A program made the position numbers and the translations under genes. The notes under the pieces were generated by a model. The model saw nothing but the letters and a program-made list of their open reading frames with translations, was not told the DNA's origin and did not search any database. Below are positions 54,024 through 61,841 of a DNA stretch of 64,000 bases, piece by piece (position 1 is the first letter of the stretch; each line of letters opens with the position of its first letter). The DNA is from JAGWBG01 sp034421095 (lineage in GTDB: Bacteria > Chloroflexota > Dehalococcoidia > Lucifugimonadales > JAGWBF01), in NCBI GenBank assembly GCA_034421095.1, contig DAOUKR010000004.1, forward strand, positions 1 through 64,000. The letters run 5' to 3'.

Positions 54024-54464
54024 ATGCTGAAGTCATTCTGGCATACGGGATTCGTGGTGAGGGACATAGAGAGCTCGGTGGCCTTCTACACCGACGTCAT
54101 GGGACTGGAGTTGACAGCCCGGCGAGAAGTCTCTGGGGAGTTTATCGAGAAGGTGGTGGGGTTCAAGGACGCCCACCTCAAGATAGCCCTGCTGAACATG
54201 GGCGAAGGACATATCCTGGAGCTTGTTCAGTACATTGTGCCGCCCAGCGCCGAGGGCCACACCGACCGCAACGACCTGGGGGCGACCCACCTTGCCTTTT
54301 TCGTGGAGAATCTCGACGAGTTTTATGCCACCCTGTCCCAACGGGGTCTGCAGTTCATCAGCCCTCCCCCATCCCTGGAGGAGGATGGCAAGGTGGTGGC
54401 CAAGGTCGCCTACGCCCAGGACCCCGACGGTAACTGGCTGGAGTTTGGCGAGTTCCAGGGCTGA
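54024..54464 (+). CDS. VOC/glyoxalase-family protein 1
   Basis: 146 residues, one VOC module pair. Predicted metal ligands: His in FWHTGFVVRDIESSVAFY, Glu in HILELVQY, His in THLAFFVENL and Glu in NWLEFGEF. This is the H-E-H-E set of glyoxalase I-like and dioxygenase-like enzymes. It lies between trpE and trpG with a good Shine-Dalgarno (AAAGGAGG). No known role in tryptophan synthesis. A close paralogue follows at 54665. Confidence 0.85.
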   Translation: MLKSFWHTGFVVRDIESSVAFYTDVMGLELTARREVSGEFIEKVVGFKDAHLKIALLNMGEGHILELVQYIVPPSAEGHTDRNDLGATHLAFFVENLDEFYATLSQRGLQFISPPPSLEEDGKVVAKVAYAQDPDGNWLEFGEFQG

Positions 54465-54489
54465 TTACTAGGGCAGCCGGCCACAGCCG

Positions 54490-54634
54490 GCCCGCTTAGA
54501 GGGCGTTTCTAAAGATGGTGCTCAGGGCTTCCTCTCCCTCGACGGGAGAGGATTGAGGTGAGGGTGATGAAACATCCCCCCTCATCCTAACCTTCTCCCA
54601 CCAGGGGAGAAGGTACTTCGAAAACGCCCGCTTA
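54490..54634. repeat. Palindrome-rich MITE-like element with 9-bp flanking direct repeats
   Basis: GCCCGCTTA occurs at 54490-54498 and 54626-54634. Between them are near-terminal inverted segments (GGGCGTTTCTAAAG against CTTCGAAAACGCCC) and two strong hairpins: CCTCTCCC/GGGAGAGG, and CCTTCTCCC/GGGAGAAGG written as ACCTTCTCCC...GGGAGAAGGT. There are also opposed GAGGTGAGGG and CCCTCATCC. No coding potential. It sits between the two VOC genes in the trp transcript, so it will fold in the mRNA. Confidence 0.6.
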
Positions 54635-54664
54635 CAACTGAAACGGCAAATTCGAGGAGGCAAT

Positions 54665-55105
54665 ATGCTGAAGAATTTTTACCATACCGGGTTCGTGGTT
54701 CGGGACATAGAGGAATCGGTGGCCTTCTACACCGATGTCATGGGACTGAAGCTGCTGTTCCGGACAGAGCGCACCGGCGAGTTCATAGAGAAGGTGGTGG
54801 GTTTCAAGGGCGCTCACCTCAAAGGGGCATTCCTGAGCATGGGCAACGGCCACAACCTGGAGCTTCTCCAGTATTTCGTGCCGCCCAGCGCGGAGGGACA
54901 CGTCAACCGGAACGACCTGGGAGCCAGCCACCTGGCCTTCTTCGTGGAGAATATCGAGGAGTACTACGCCGCCATGTCCCAAAAGGGTCTGAGCTTCATC
55001 GGCCCTCCCGGTTCCCTGGTCCAGGACGGCAAGGTGGTGCGCAAGGCCGTCTACGCCCAGGACCCCGACGGCAACTGGCTGGAGTTTGTGGAAGTGCCGG
55101 AATGA
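54665..55105 (+). CDS. VOC/glyoxalase-family protein 2
   Basis: 146 residues, same length and ligand positions as its neighbour (FYHTGFVVRDIEESVAFYTD, HNLELLQY, SHLAFFVENI, NWLEFVEV). Clearly a tandem duplicate. The centre (KLLFRTERTGEF) has diverged. The stop overlaps the trpG ATG (ATGA), so the two are translationally coupled. Confidence 0.85.
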   Translation: MLKNFYHTGFVVRDIEESVAFYTDVMGLKLLFRTERTGEFIEKVVGFKGAHLKGAFLSMGNGHNLELLQYFVPPSAEGHVNRNDLGASHLAFFVENIEEYYAAMSQKGLSFIGPPGSLVQDGKVVRKAVYAQDPDGNWLEFVEVPE

Positions 55106-55683
55106 TACTGCTGATAGACAACTACGACAGCTTCACCTACAACCTGTACCAGTACCTCTGCGAGCTTGGAGCAGAGGTCACGGTGGTCCGCAACGACATG
55201 CTGACCCTGGAAGACGTGGAGGCCATGTCTCCCCAGGGCATCATCATTTCACCCGGGCCGGGCACCCCCGACAAGGCCGGAATCTCCAACGACATAATCC
55301 GTCGTTTCGGGCCAAGCACACCAACCCTGGGCGTATGCCTGGGCCACCAGTGCGTCGGCAGCGCCTATGGAGGCACCGTGGACCGGGCTGGTGAGATAAT
55401 GCACGGCAAGACTTCCATGATTCACCACGACGGGAAGGGCGTCTTCCAGGGCATTCCCAACCCCTTCGAGGCCATCCGCTACCACTCCCTGTCCGTCTAC
55501 CCCCAGGACCTGCCCGACTGCCTTGAGGTGAGTGCCTGGACGGACAAGGGCATAATCATGGGGTTGCGACACAAGGAGTACCCCGTCGAGAGCGTCCAGT
55601 TCCACCCCGAGTCCATCGTGACCGTCGTGGGCAAGGACGTGCTGCAGAACTTCTTGGACAGGGTGGATGCCGTCTCAGGTTAG
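55102..55683 (+). CDS. trpG: Anthranilate synthase component II (glutamine amidotransferase)
   Basis: 193 residues. Class I amidotransferase: 'LLIDNYDSFTYNLYQYLCELGAEV', 'GIIISPGPGTPDKAGIS', the nucleophile Cys in TLGVCLGHQCVGSAYGG, 'RYHSLSVYPQDLPDCLEVSAWTD', and the His-x-Glu of the triad in SVQFHPESIVT. Supplies ammonia to TrpE. ATGA overlap with the upstream VOC gene. Confidence 0.95.
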   Translation: MILLIDNYDSFTYNLYQYLCELGAEVTVVRNDMLTLEDVEAMSPQGIIISPGPGTPDKAGISNDIIRRFGPSTPTLGVCLGHQCVGSAYGGTVDRAGEIMHGKTSMIHHDGKGVFQGIPNPFEAIRYHSLSVYPQDLPDCLEVSAWTDKGIIMGLRHKEYPVESVQFHPESIVTVVGKDVLQNFLDRVDAVSG

Positions 55684-55738
55684 AACAACCATGCCCGGCC
55701 TGTGCTAGAATAAGGGCACGGGCAAAATCTGAGGTTGT

Positions 55739-56122
55739 ATGCTGGAAACTGAGCGAGTCAACGCCATTTTCGCCGACGCCCGCCTGCTCTACGACGATGC
55801 GCTGGAGCAGTTGGAGGTGGGCAAGCTGCGCAACGCCGCCGAAAAGGCATGGGGCGCGACCAAGCGGGCCACCGATGCCCTGATACTGGCCCGCACCGGC
55901 GAGGAGCCGGAAACCACCGCCATCACCTCCAGGGAACTGCTTGGGCTGGCCCGACAATTGGATAATGGCGAATCTATGGTAGGTCGCTATTACACCCGAA
56001 TCGGTCATTTACATGGCTCCTGTTTCTACAACGGGATGTGCGAACCCCTAGACAAAACGGAACGGCGTATCCGGGAAACTATTGATTACATCCGGGACGC
56101 CGAGGCACTGGCGGGAGAGTAG
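55739..56122 (+). CDS. HEPN/PaREP1-like helical protein
   Basis: 127 residues, all-helical: 'VNAIFADARLLYDDALEQLEVGKLRNAAEKAWGATKRATDALILARTG' then 'YYTRIGHLHGSCFYNGMCEPLDKTERRIRETIDYIRDAEAL'. The pattern is that of PaREP1/HEPN-type proteins, first noted in archaea. The canonical HEPN RNase motif (R-x4-6-H) is not evident here. It opens the module inserted between trpG and trpD, followed by higB. A relative lies at 61235. Confidence 0.65.
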   Translation: MLETERVNAIFADARLLYDDALEQLEVGKLRNAAEKAWGATKRATDALILARTGEEPETTAITSRELLGLARQLDNGESMVGRYYTRIGHLHGSCFYNGMCEPLDKTERRIRETIDYIRDAEALAGE

Positions 56123-56164
56123 AATGTGCTGGAACCTGAAGGTTAACAAGTTCTCCGCCCAACG

Positions 56165-56443
56165 ATGATTATCGGGTTCCGACACCGTGGGTTGCAACGC
56201 CTATACGAAAGAGGAGACCAAAGACGCCTCCCGGCTGAACTGACCATGAGGATTCAAGAAATACTGACCCTGCTCGATGCTGTGGCAAGGCCTGGGGAAA
56301 TGGACCAGCCCGGCTACCGCCTGCATCCCTTGAGAGGGCCTTTGACAGGCTTCTGGTCGGTAGTAGTGAGCGGAAACTGGCGGATTATTTTTCGTTTCGA
56401 GGGCAGCAACGTCACGGATGTTGACTTGGTAGACTATCATTAG
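56165..56443 (+). CDS. higB: HigB-like toxin (RelE superfamily)
   Basis: 92 residues. HigB/killer-protein pattern: 'MIIGFRHRGLQRLYERGDQRRLPAEL', 'RIQEILTLLDAVARPGEMDQPGYRLHPLRGPLTGFWSVVVSGNWRIIFRF' and the terminal 'VTDVDLVDYH'. HigB toxins cut mRNA on the ribosome. The gene is 11 bp ahead of a protein beginning with its natural antitoxin domain, HigA, which is here fused to a helicase. Confidence 0.9.
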   Translation: MIIGFRHRGLQRLYERGDQRRLPAELTMRIQEILTLLDAVARPGEMDQPGYRLHPLRGPLTGFWSVVVSGNWRIIFRFEGSNVTDVDLVDYH

Positions 56444-56454
56444 GAGAATGCCAA

Positions 56455-58917
56455 ATGCCAATGAAATATCCCGCCCACCCCGGACGGATTATCCGGTCGG
56501 ATATGGAAGCTCTGGGTATGGGCGTTGAAGAGACCGCACCAAAGATTGGAGTCACTCCCGATCAGCTACTGAGCCTCATTAACGGCGAAACCATCGTCAC
56601 CTCTGAGACGGCTGTTCGGTTGGGCGAGTTGTTTGGTGGCGGAGCCGAAATCTGGCGCCGCCTGCAGGCACAGTATGACGAGGCCCAGGAGCGGAACAGC
56701 GAAGGAGGACTGGCAATGACACAGACGGACGACAGCCAGAATGTCTATGACCGTGACACCGAGTTTCGCCATGAAGAACATCATCTGGATGCCGTCGTCG
56801 GCTCCATAGATGAGGGGATTCAGTATAGGGAAAGTAGAGGACCTATAAGTGCGGTCGATTCAAGATCCGCGGACAGAGCGACGGACATACGCAACCTTGG
56901 ACTGGGAGAACTGCGGTCGGCTCGGAACCGGCCCTATTTCGGCAGGGTCGATTACTCCACGGGCACGGGGGGAGATGTCAAAACCATCTACATCGGCGAA
57001 TTCAACGTACAACACGAGGACCCTCGGTACTTCATAGCGAGCCGAAACGCGCCGATTGCCAGACTCTATTACAGACCGGCTGACGGTTTCTATGATCCAC
57101 CCGCCCGTCGTGTATATGTTTCGCTTCAGATGAAGCGCATGCTAACGATAGAAGAGGCCCATCTACTCGATTTCGATGACGTATTGAGGCTACCACCGGG
57201 ATCCGCCGTACCTCCAACCGGATCTTCACGGATATTGGATCAGAGGCTCTCAGATGTAGCGAGTGGTCAACTCTCGGACGCAGTCCAAACAATCCAGCCA
57301 GAGCAGTACGAGCAGATGACCGCTACTCAGAATCCCGTGCTGATCGTGCAGGGCGCAGCCGGTAGCGGAAAGAGCCTGACAGGGCTACACCGGATAGACT
57401 TCATCCTGTCACCGCATAGCGACATCGGCAGACTGGGGAGCCGCCCAACAGCGGAGCGGGTAATCATGTTCGGGCCGTCGCCCGCCTTCCTGAAATACGT
57501 GTCAGACTTGCTGCCGGGTCTGGGCGTTCACGGAGTGCGGCAAACAACTGTGAGCCAATGGCTGCTGAGCCAGTTCTCTTCGCGCGTGACACTCAGCCGC
57601 GGCGATAGAATCTTTGAAGATCTCATGAACAACCGCCGAAAGCTGACAGAGGCAGAGATCGAAGCTCATTCATTCAAGGCTGGGTTGAAGATGAAGAGGT
57701 TGGTGGATAACTATGTCGCCCGTATGAGAAGGGATATACGAGCGAGTGTGGATCGAAGCACCGAGATAAGCATCCCCGGTAACCCGCCCGTCGAGCTAAG
57801 CACTGCCAGTCTTAAGAGGCGGGTTTCAGACGCCTTCAAGAGGCACAAAGAGCCCAATGCCGCCCGAGCATATTTGTTAAACAGTCTGGCAGAGGAGTGG
57901 GAGAGGCTTAATCCTCGTCGCGGCGCCACGCGATCCGAAGCGATTGCAGAAGCCAGGAAATTGGTGGAAGGCAAGCTGGATTTCTGGCCGCGAAAGGACT
58001 TCCGAACCGAATACACGAACCTAGTGTCATCTCGCGACAAGATCATGGAGCACTCCAGAAAGGGTGACATTGACTTACCTGGAGCGAACGAAATTGCCCG
58101 GACTGCACCTTCCGGGGCTGGTTGGGCACTGGGAATAACTGACCTTGCCGCAGCGCTCTATTTCGACTACGCCATTAACGGCTTTGAGAGCGAACGGTTC
58201 GAGCATGTCGTCGTTGATGAAGCCCAAGATGTGTCTCCTCTAGAAATAGTCCTCATGCGTATGCATTCGGCCAACGACACCTTCACTATTTTTGGGGATC
58301 TGAGACAAAGCGTCTTGCCTTACAAGTCCATCAACAACTGGAACCACCTTGCCGTCCTGTTCGAAAGGGAGAGCGTGTCAAGGCTCGACAGTCGCGTGGA
58401 CCGCCGGAGTACCAGGCAGATTACACAGTACTCAAACCGCATTCTCCAGGGACTCCCTGAGCGCACGAAGATGCCTATAGCTTATGACCGTAGCGGTGAG
58501 CGGCCGCAACTCGTTCGGTCCAAAAGCGCCGCTGAGATGCGGAAGGCCATCGCCGACTCTGTTAGAAGGCTGACCAACCTGAGCGACATACGCTCCGTGG
58601 CTGTGCTCACCAAGTGGAGAGAGACTGCAGAGAAGATCAGCGAAACCCTGAGAGGCGAAGGTATCGAGAGCGTAGGCCTGCTTACTCAGGATGAACTGAT
58701 AGAGACAGACGTAATCGTAAGCCCGATAGTTCTGACGAAGGGACTCGAGTTCGACGCCGTCATCGTTGCCAACGCACACAAGGACAACTTCAACGAGTCG
58801 GATTTTGACCGATTGCTATTGTATCTAGCCTGCACTAGGGCTAAGCACCGACTAGAGATTCATTGGCACGGCACCCGCTCGCCTATAGTCCCAGGCGTGA
58901 CGCGTCTGCCACGCTAG
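56455..58917 (+). CDS. HigA antitoxin fused to HelD/UvrD-type helicase
   Basis: 820 residues. Residues 1-87 are a full HigA: 'YPAHPGRIIRSDMEALGMGVEETAPKIGVTPDQLLSLINGE', helix-turn-helix, and 'GGAEIWRRLQAQYDEAQ'. From ~88 the protein is HelD-like: an N-terminal coil, 'RPYFGRVDY...IYIGEFNVQHEDPRYFIASRNAPIARLYY', Walker A at G300-S307 (GAAGSGKS), 'VVVDEAQDVSP' at ~585, 'FTIFGDLRQSV' and the C-terminal 'VLTKGLEFDAVIV...LYLACTRAKHRLEI'. HelD helicases dislodge stalled RNA polymerase. An internal ATG at 56716 with GGAGG upstream could also yield the helicase alone. I know of no described HigA-HelD fusion; this is the most unusual gene here. Confidence 0.85.
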   Translation: MPMKYPAHPGRIIRSDMEALGMGVEETAPKIGVTPDQLLSLINGETIVTSETAVRLGELFGGGAEIWRRLQAQYDEAQERNSEGGLAMTQTDDSQNVYDRDTEFRHEEHHLDAVVGSIDEGIQYRESRGPISAVDSRSADRATDIRNLGLGELRSARNRPYFGRVDYSTGTGGDVKTIYIGEFNVQHEDPRYFIASRNAPIARLYYRPADGFYDPPARRVYVSLQMKRMLTIEEAHLLDFDDVLRLPPGSAVPPTGSSRILDQRLSDVASGQLSDAVQTIQPEQYEQMTATQNPVLIVQGAAGSGKSLTGLHRIDFILSPHSDIGRLGSRPTAERVIMFGPSPAFLKYVSDLLPGLGVHGVRQTTVSQWLLSQFSSRVTLSRGDRIFEDLMNNRRKLTEAEIEAHSFKAGLKMKRLVDNYVARMRRDIRASVDRSTEISIPGNPPVELSTASLKRRVSDAFKRHKEPNAARAYLLNSLAEEWERLNPRRGATRSEAIAEARKLVEGKLDFWPRKDFRTEYTNLVSSRDKIMEHSRKGDIDLPGANEIARTAPSGAGWALGITDLAAALYFDYAINGFESERFEHVVVDEAQDVSPLEIVLMRMHSANDTFTIFGDLRQSVLPYKSINNWNHLAVLFERESVSRLDSRVDRRSTRQITQYSNRILQGLPERTKMPIAYDRSGERPQLVRSKSAAEMRKAIADSVRRLTNLSDIRSVAVLTKWRETAEKISETLRGEGIESVGLLTQDELIETDVIVSPIVLTKGLEFDAVIVANAHKDNFNESDFDRLLLYLACTRAKHRLEIHWHGTRSPIVPGVTRLPR

Positions 58918-59008
58918 CTCACAGAAATGAAGGATAGGCCGCTGAAATTCATACGAATCACCCCTGAAAAATTCCTTTGGACGGGCTAGCCCAAGCGAGA
59001 GAGGCGCC

Positions 59009-60028
59009 ATGATTAGAGAAGCCATTGACGGACTGGTATCCGGCAGTTCCCTGAGCATGGAGGAGGCCTCCACCGCCATGAGGGAGATTATGGAGGGGGA
59101 GGTCACCCCTGCCCAGCTTGGAGCCTTCCTCACGGCCCTGCGAGTAAAGGGGGAGACCCCCGAGGAAATTGCGGGTATGGCCACCATCATGCGAGAGAAG
59201 TCCCAGAAAGTAGACGTAGACGGCACTCTCGTTGATACCTGCGGCACGGGAGGCGACGGCAAGGGGACCTTCAACGTCTCCACGGCAGCGTCATTTATAG
59301 CTGCGGCATCCGGCCTCAAGGTAGCCAAGCATGGCAACAGGGCCGCCTCCGGCTCCTGCGGCAGCGCCGATGTCCTGGAGGCCCTGGGGGTGAAAATAGA
59401 CCTGGGGCCGGAGGGGGTCAAGCGGTGCATTGAGGAGGTTGGCATAGGGTTTATGTTCGCGCCCACCTTCCACCCGGCCATGCGTCACGCGGCCCCCGTG
59501 CGCAGGGAGATAGGCATTCGCACCGTGTTCAACCTGATGGGTCCCCTGACCAACCCGGCGGGCGCTCAGCGTCAGTTGGCAGGCGTGCCCGATGTCAGCC
59601 TGGGAGACAAGATGGCCGAGGTGCTGAAGCTTCTGGGTTCCCAGCACTCCCTGGTGGTACACGGGGAGGACGGCCTGGACGAGCTTACTCTGGGAGCCAG
59701 GACCCGGGTCTGGGAGGTCCGCGACGGCAAGGTCCATTCTTATATCGTCTCTCCCGACGAGCTTGGTCTGCCCTGGGTGCCGGTGGAGCAGATAAAGGGG
59801 GGCGACCCAGCGGAGAATGCCCTGATTCTGCGTCGCCTGTTCCAGGGAGAGGCGGGACCTGTCAGGGACGTTGTGCTTCTCAACGGCGCTGCCGTCCTGA
59901 TGGTGGGGGGCAAGGCACGGGACTTGAAGGAGGGGATAGGGCTTGCCAGGGATGCCATTGACAGCGGTGAGGCGCTGCGGAAGATGGAGGCGCTGGTGGA
60001 GCTAAGTCATCGGTTTGAAGAAGGGTAA
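59009..60028 (+). CDS. trpD: Anthranilate phosphoribosyltransferase
   Basis: 339 residues. Signature: 'LSMEEASTAMREIMEGEVTPAQLGAFLTALRVKGETPEEIAGM', the PRPP motif 'VDTCGTGGDGKGTFNVSTAASFIAAASGLKVAKHGNRAASGSCGSADVLEALG', 'FAPTFHPAMRHAAPVRREIGIRTVFNLMGPLTNPAG' and 'LVVHGEDGLDEL'. Transfers phosphoribosyl to anthranilate. It is separated from trpG by the 3.3-kb toxin/helicase insert but has its own Shine-Dalgarno; no clear new promoter is seen. Confidence 0.95.
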   Translation: MIREAIDGLVSGSSLSMEEASTAMREIMEGEVTPAQLGAFLTALRVKGETPEEIAGMATIMREKSQKVDVDGTLVDTCGTGGDGKGTFNVSTAASFIAAASGLKVAKHGNRAASGSCGSADVLEALGVKIDLGPEGVKRCIEEVGIGFMFAPTFHPAMRHAAPVRREIGIRTVFNLMGPLTNPAGAQRQLAGVPDVSLGDKMAEVLKLLGSQHSLVVHGEDGLDELTLGARTRVWEVRDGKVHSYIVSPDELGLPWVPVEQIKGGDPAENALILRRLFQGEAGPVRDVVLLNGAAVLMVGGKARDLKEGIGLARDAIDSGEALRKMEALVELSHRFEEG

Positions 60029-60032
60029 TTTT

Positions 60033-60812
60033 ATGACTACCATACTTGACGACATCGTTGCTATGAAGCATGAGGAACTGGAGCGCCAGAAGTCGGAGGT
60101 GCCCCTGGATGTCTTGGAGGAGCGTATTGCGGCCCAACCCCGGCCGTTGAATCTATCGGGGGCCTTGCTGGGGGACCGAGTACGACTCATCGCGGAAGTG
60201 AAGAAGGCGTCCCCGTCTCGTGGTCTCCTCTCACCCAACTTCGACCCGGTCCGGCTGGCCACCACCTATGCGGAGAACGGCGCTGCAGCAATATCCGTGC
60301 TTACGGACCCACGGTTCCAGGGAACGCTGGAACACCTGGAGGCGGTAAAGCAGGCAACCCTGCCCCAGGGGATTCCCGTGCTGCGCAAGGACTTTGTATT
60401 CGACCCGTACCAGGTATATGAGGCCAGGGCACACGGCGCTGACGCCATCCTGCTGATAGTCGCTATCCTGACGCCTGAGAAGATTACCGAGCTGCTGTCC
60501 CTCAGTCGCCATTTCTGGATGCAATGCGTGGTGGAAGTGCACACCAAGGAGGAGCTTGAGACGGCCCTGGAATCCAAGGCCGAGATCATCGGCATCAACA
60601 ACCGGGACCTGCACACTTTCCACACCGACCTCTCGGTAACTCGCGAGATAGCGGGTCTCATGCCCAGGGGAAAGGTAGTGGTCAGCGAGAGCGGCATCAG
60701 CACCAGGGAGGACATGCTACTGCTCAGGCGTCTGGGTGCCAATGCCGCCCTGGTGGGAGAGGCCCTGGTTACGGCCCCCGACGTGGGTGCCAAAGTGAGG
60801 GAACTGGCATGA
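60033..60812 (+). CDS. trpC: Indole-3-glycerol phosphate synthase
   Basis: 259 residues from ATG 60033, 4 bp after trpD; a TTG at 60015 is less likely. Signature: 'LDDIVAMKHEELERQKSEVP', 'LIAEVKKASPSRGLLSPNFDPVRLATTYAENGAAAISVLTDPRFQGTLEHL', 'VLRKDFVFDPYQVYEARAHGADAILLI', 'IIGINNRDLHTFHTDLSVT' and 'VVSESGISTREDM'. Closes the indole ring. Stop overlaps the next ATG (ATGA). Confidence 0.95.
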   Translation: MTTILDDIVAMKHEELERQKSEVPLDVLEERIAAQPRPLNLSGALLGDRVRLIAEVKKASPSRGLLSPNFDPVRLATTYAENGAAAISVLTDPRFQGTLEHLEAVKQATLPQGIPVLRKDFVFDPYQVYEARAHGADAILLIVAILTPEKITELLSLSRHFWMQCVVEVHTKEELETALESKAEIIGINNRDLHTFHTDLSVTREIAGLMPRGKVVVSESGISTREDMLLLRRLGANAALVGEALVTAPDVGAKVRELA

Positions 60813-61174
60813 ACGCTACTGTGAACGAAGGTGTGATAGGCATCACCGTGTGGACCGAGGACCTGGAGAGGCTGGTGGCATTTTACAGGGATACCCTGGG
60901 ACTGACGCTACGAGGTCACAAGGAGGGATGGGCCAACTTCGAGTGGGGCAGCCTGCGCCTGAATCTTGGGCTCCACGACGGGGTGAAGGGCCGCGCTCAG
61001 GACCCTTACCGCATTATGATCAGCTTCGGCGTCACGGACATTCACCATGAGCACCGCCGGCTCAGGGAACAGGGTGTGGAGTTCGTCCGCCCACCGGAGC
61101 AGGAGCACTGGGGTGGCTGGGTAGCCACGTTCCTGGACCCGGACGGGAACATACTGCAACTCCTGCAGCGATAA
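60809..61174 (+). CDS. VOC/glyoxalase-family protein 3
   Basis: 121 residues, one VOC module set: 'VIGITVWTEDLERLVAFYRDTLGL', 'GSLRLNLGLHDG', 'PYRIMISFGVTDIHHEHRRLREQGVEFVRPPEQEHWGGWVATFLDPDGNILQLL'. The first metal His of the two trp-linked paralogues is replaced (ITVWT) and the last Glu is Gln (ILQLL), so it may not bind metal the same way; it resembles the bleomycin-resistance branch. Coupled to trpC by ATGA. Confidence 0.82.
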   Translation: MNATVNEGVIGITVWTEDLERLVAFYRDTLGLTLRGHKEGWANFEWGSLRLNLGLHDGVKGRAQDPYRIMISFGVTDIHHEHRRLREQGVEFVRPPEQEHWGGWVATFLDPDGNILQLLQR

Positions 61175-61234
61175 AAGTGATTAGGTCGAACAAGCTCATA
61201 CGTGGGGAATAGATATATGGCCCCTGAGGTGAAC

Positions 61235-61588
61235 ATGCAGACTGAACAACACGCTCAAGCAGCGCGAGACTTTCTGGAAGCGGCGGACCGGGAGTTTGCG
61301 TCCGGCGATCATCTGCAAGCGTCGGAAAAGCTCTGGGGTGCAGCATCCCACGCGGTAATGGCGGTGGCCCAACAGCGGGACCTGCCTTTTGGCAGCCATC
61401 GTGCGTTGAAGGAAGCGGTTCAGCACCTGGCGGAGGACGCCGGTGACCGCGGATTGTTTGCAGAATTCATCGCTGCCGAGAAGTTCCACGCAAACTTCTA
61501 CCACGATTTCATGGAGGACTACCAGTTGGACGCCGACCGCCCGGTGATACGAGCGTTCGTCAACCGAATGCTGGCTATGATGTCCTGA
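61235..61588 (+). CDS. HEPN/PaREP1-like helical protein
   Basis: 117 residues from ATG 61235 (MQTEQHAQAARDFLEAADREF), chosen for the GAGGTG just upstream; ATG 61217 is an alternative. 'GDHLQASEKLWGAASHAVMAVAQQRDLPFGSHRALKEAVQHL' and 'FHANFYHDFMEDYQLDADRPVIRAFVNRML' match the PaREP1/PaREP8-type helical family. It has the same 'A.EK.WGA..HA' helix as the protein at 55739. Alone, with no nucleotidyltransferase partner. Confidence 0.7.
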   Translation: MQTEQHAQAARDFLEAADREFASGDHLQASEKLWGAASHAVMAVAQQRDLPFGSHRALKEAVQHLAEDAGDRGLFAEFIAAEKFHANFYHDFMEDYQLDADRPVIRAFVNRMLAMMS

Positions 61589-61634
61589 GAAATCCGGAGC
61601 GAGTCCGGTATCAGGCAATGGAACGTCAAAGCCC

Positions 61635-61663
61635 TTGATAAGGCGACTGGAATCCCTTAATCT
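61635..61663 (+). promoter_or_regulatory. Putative promoter of tRNA-Ser(CGA)
   Basis: TTGATA (61635-61640), 17-bp spacer, TAATCT (61658-61663), ending seven bases before the mature tRNA 5' end. Confidence 0.5.
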
Positions 61664-61670
61664 GGCTATA

Positions 61671-61758
61671 GGAGAGGTGGCCGAGTGGTTGAAGGCGCCG
61701 CTCTCGAAAAGCGGTATACCTTACGGTATCGTGGGTTCGAATCCCACCCTCTCCGCCA
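61671..61758 (+). tRNA. tRNA-Ser (CGA)
   Basis: Acceptor GGAGAGG pairs with CCTCTCC (61748-61754). Anticodon stem CCGCT/AGCGG with loop CTCGAAA gives anticodon CGA (Ser, codon UCG). A long variable arm typical of serine tRNAs follows, then T-loop GGTTCGAATCC. Discriminator G and encoded CCA (61756-61758). Confidence 0.95.
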
Positions 61759-61841
61759 ACCCTCCATGATGCATCTTTTGGCCCTCCTCCTTAGACAAGA
61801 TTCTCAACAGATAGGCCACACTTAACCGAGGAGCGATTGAC

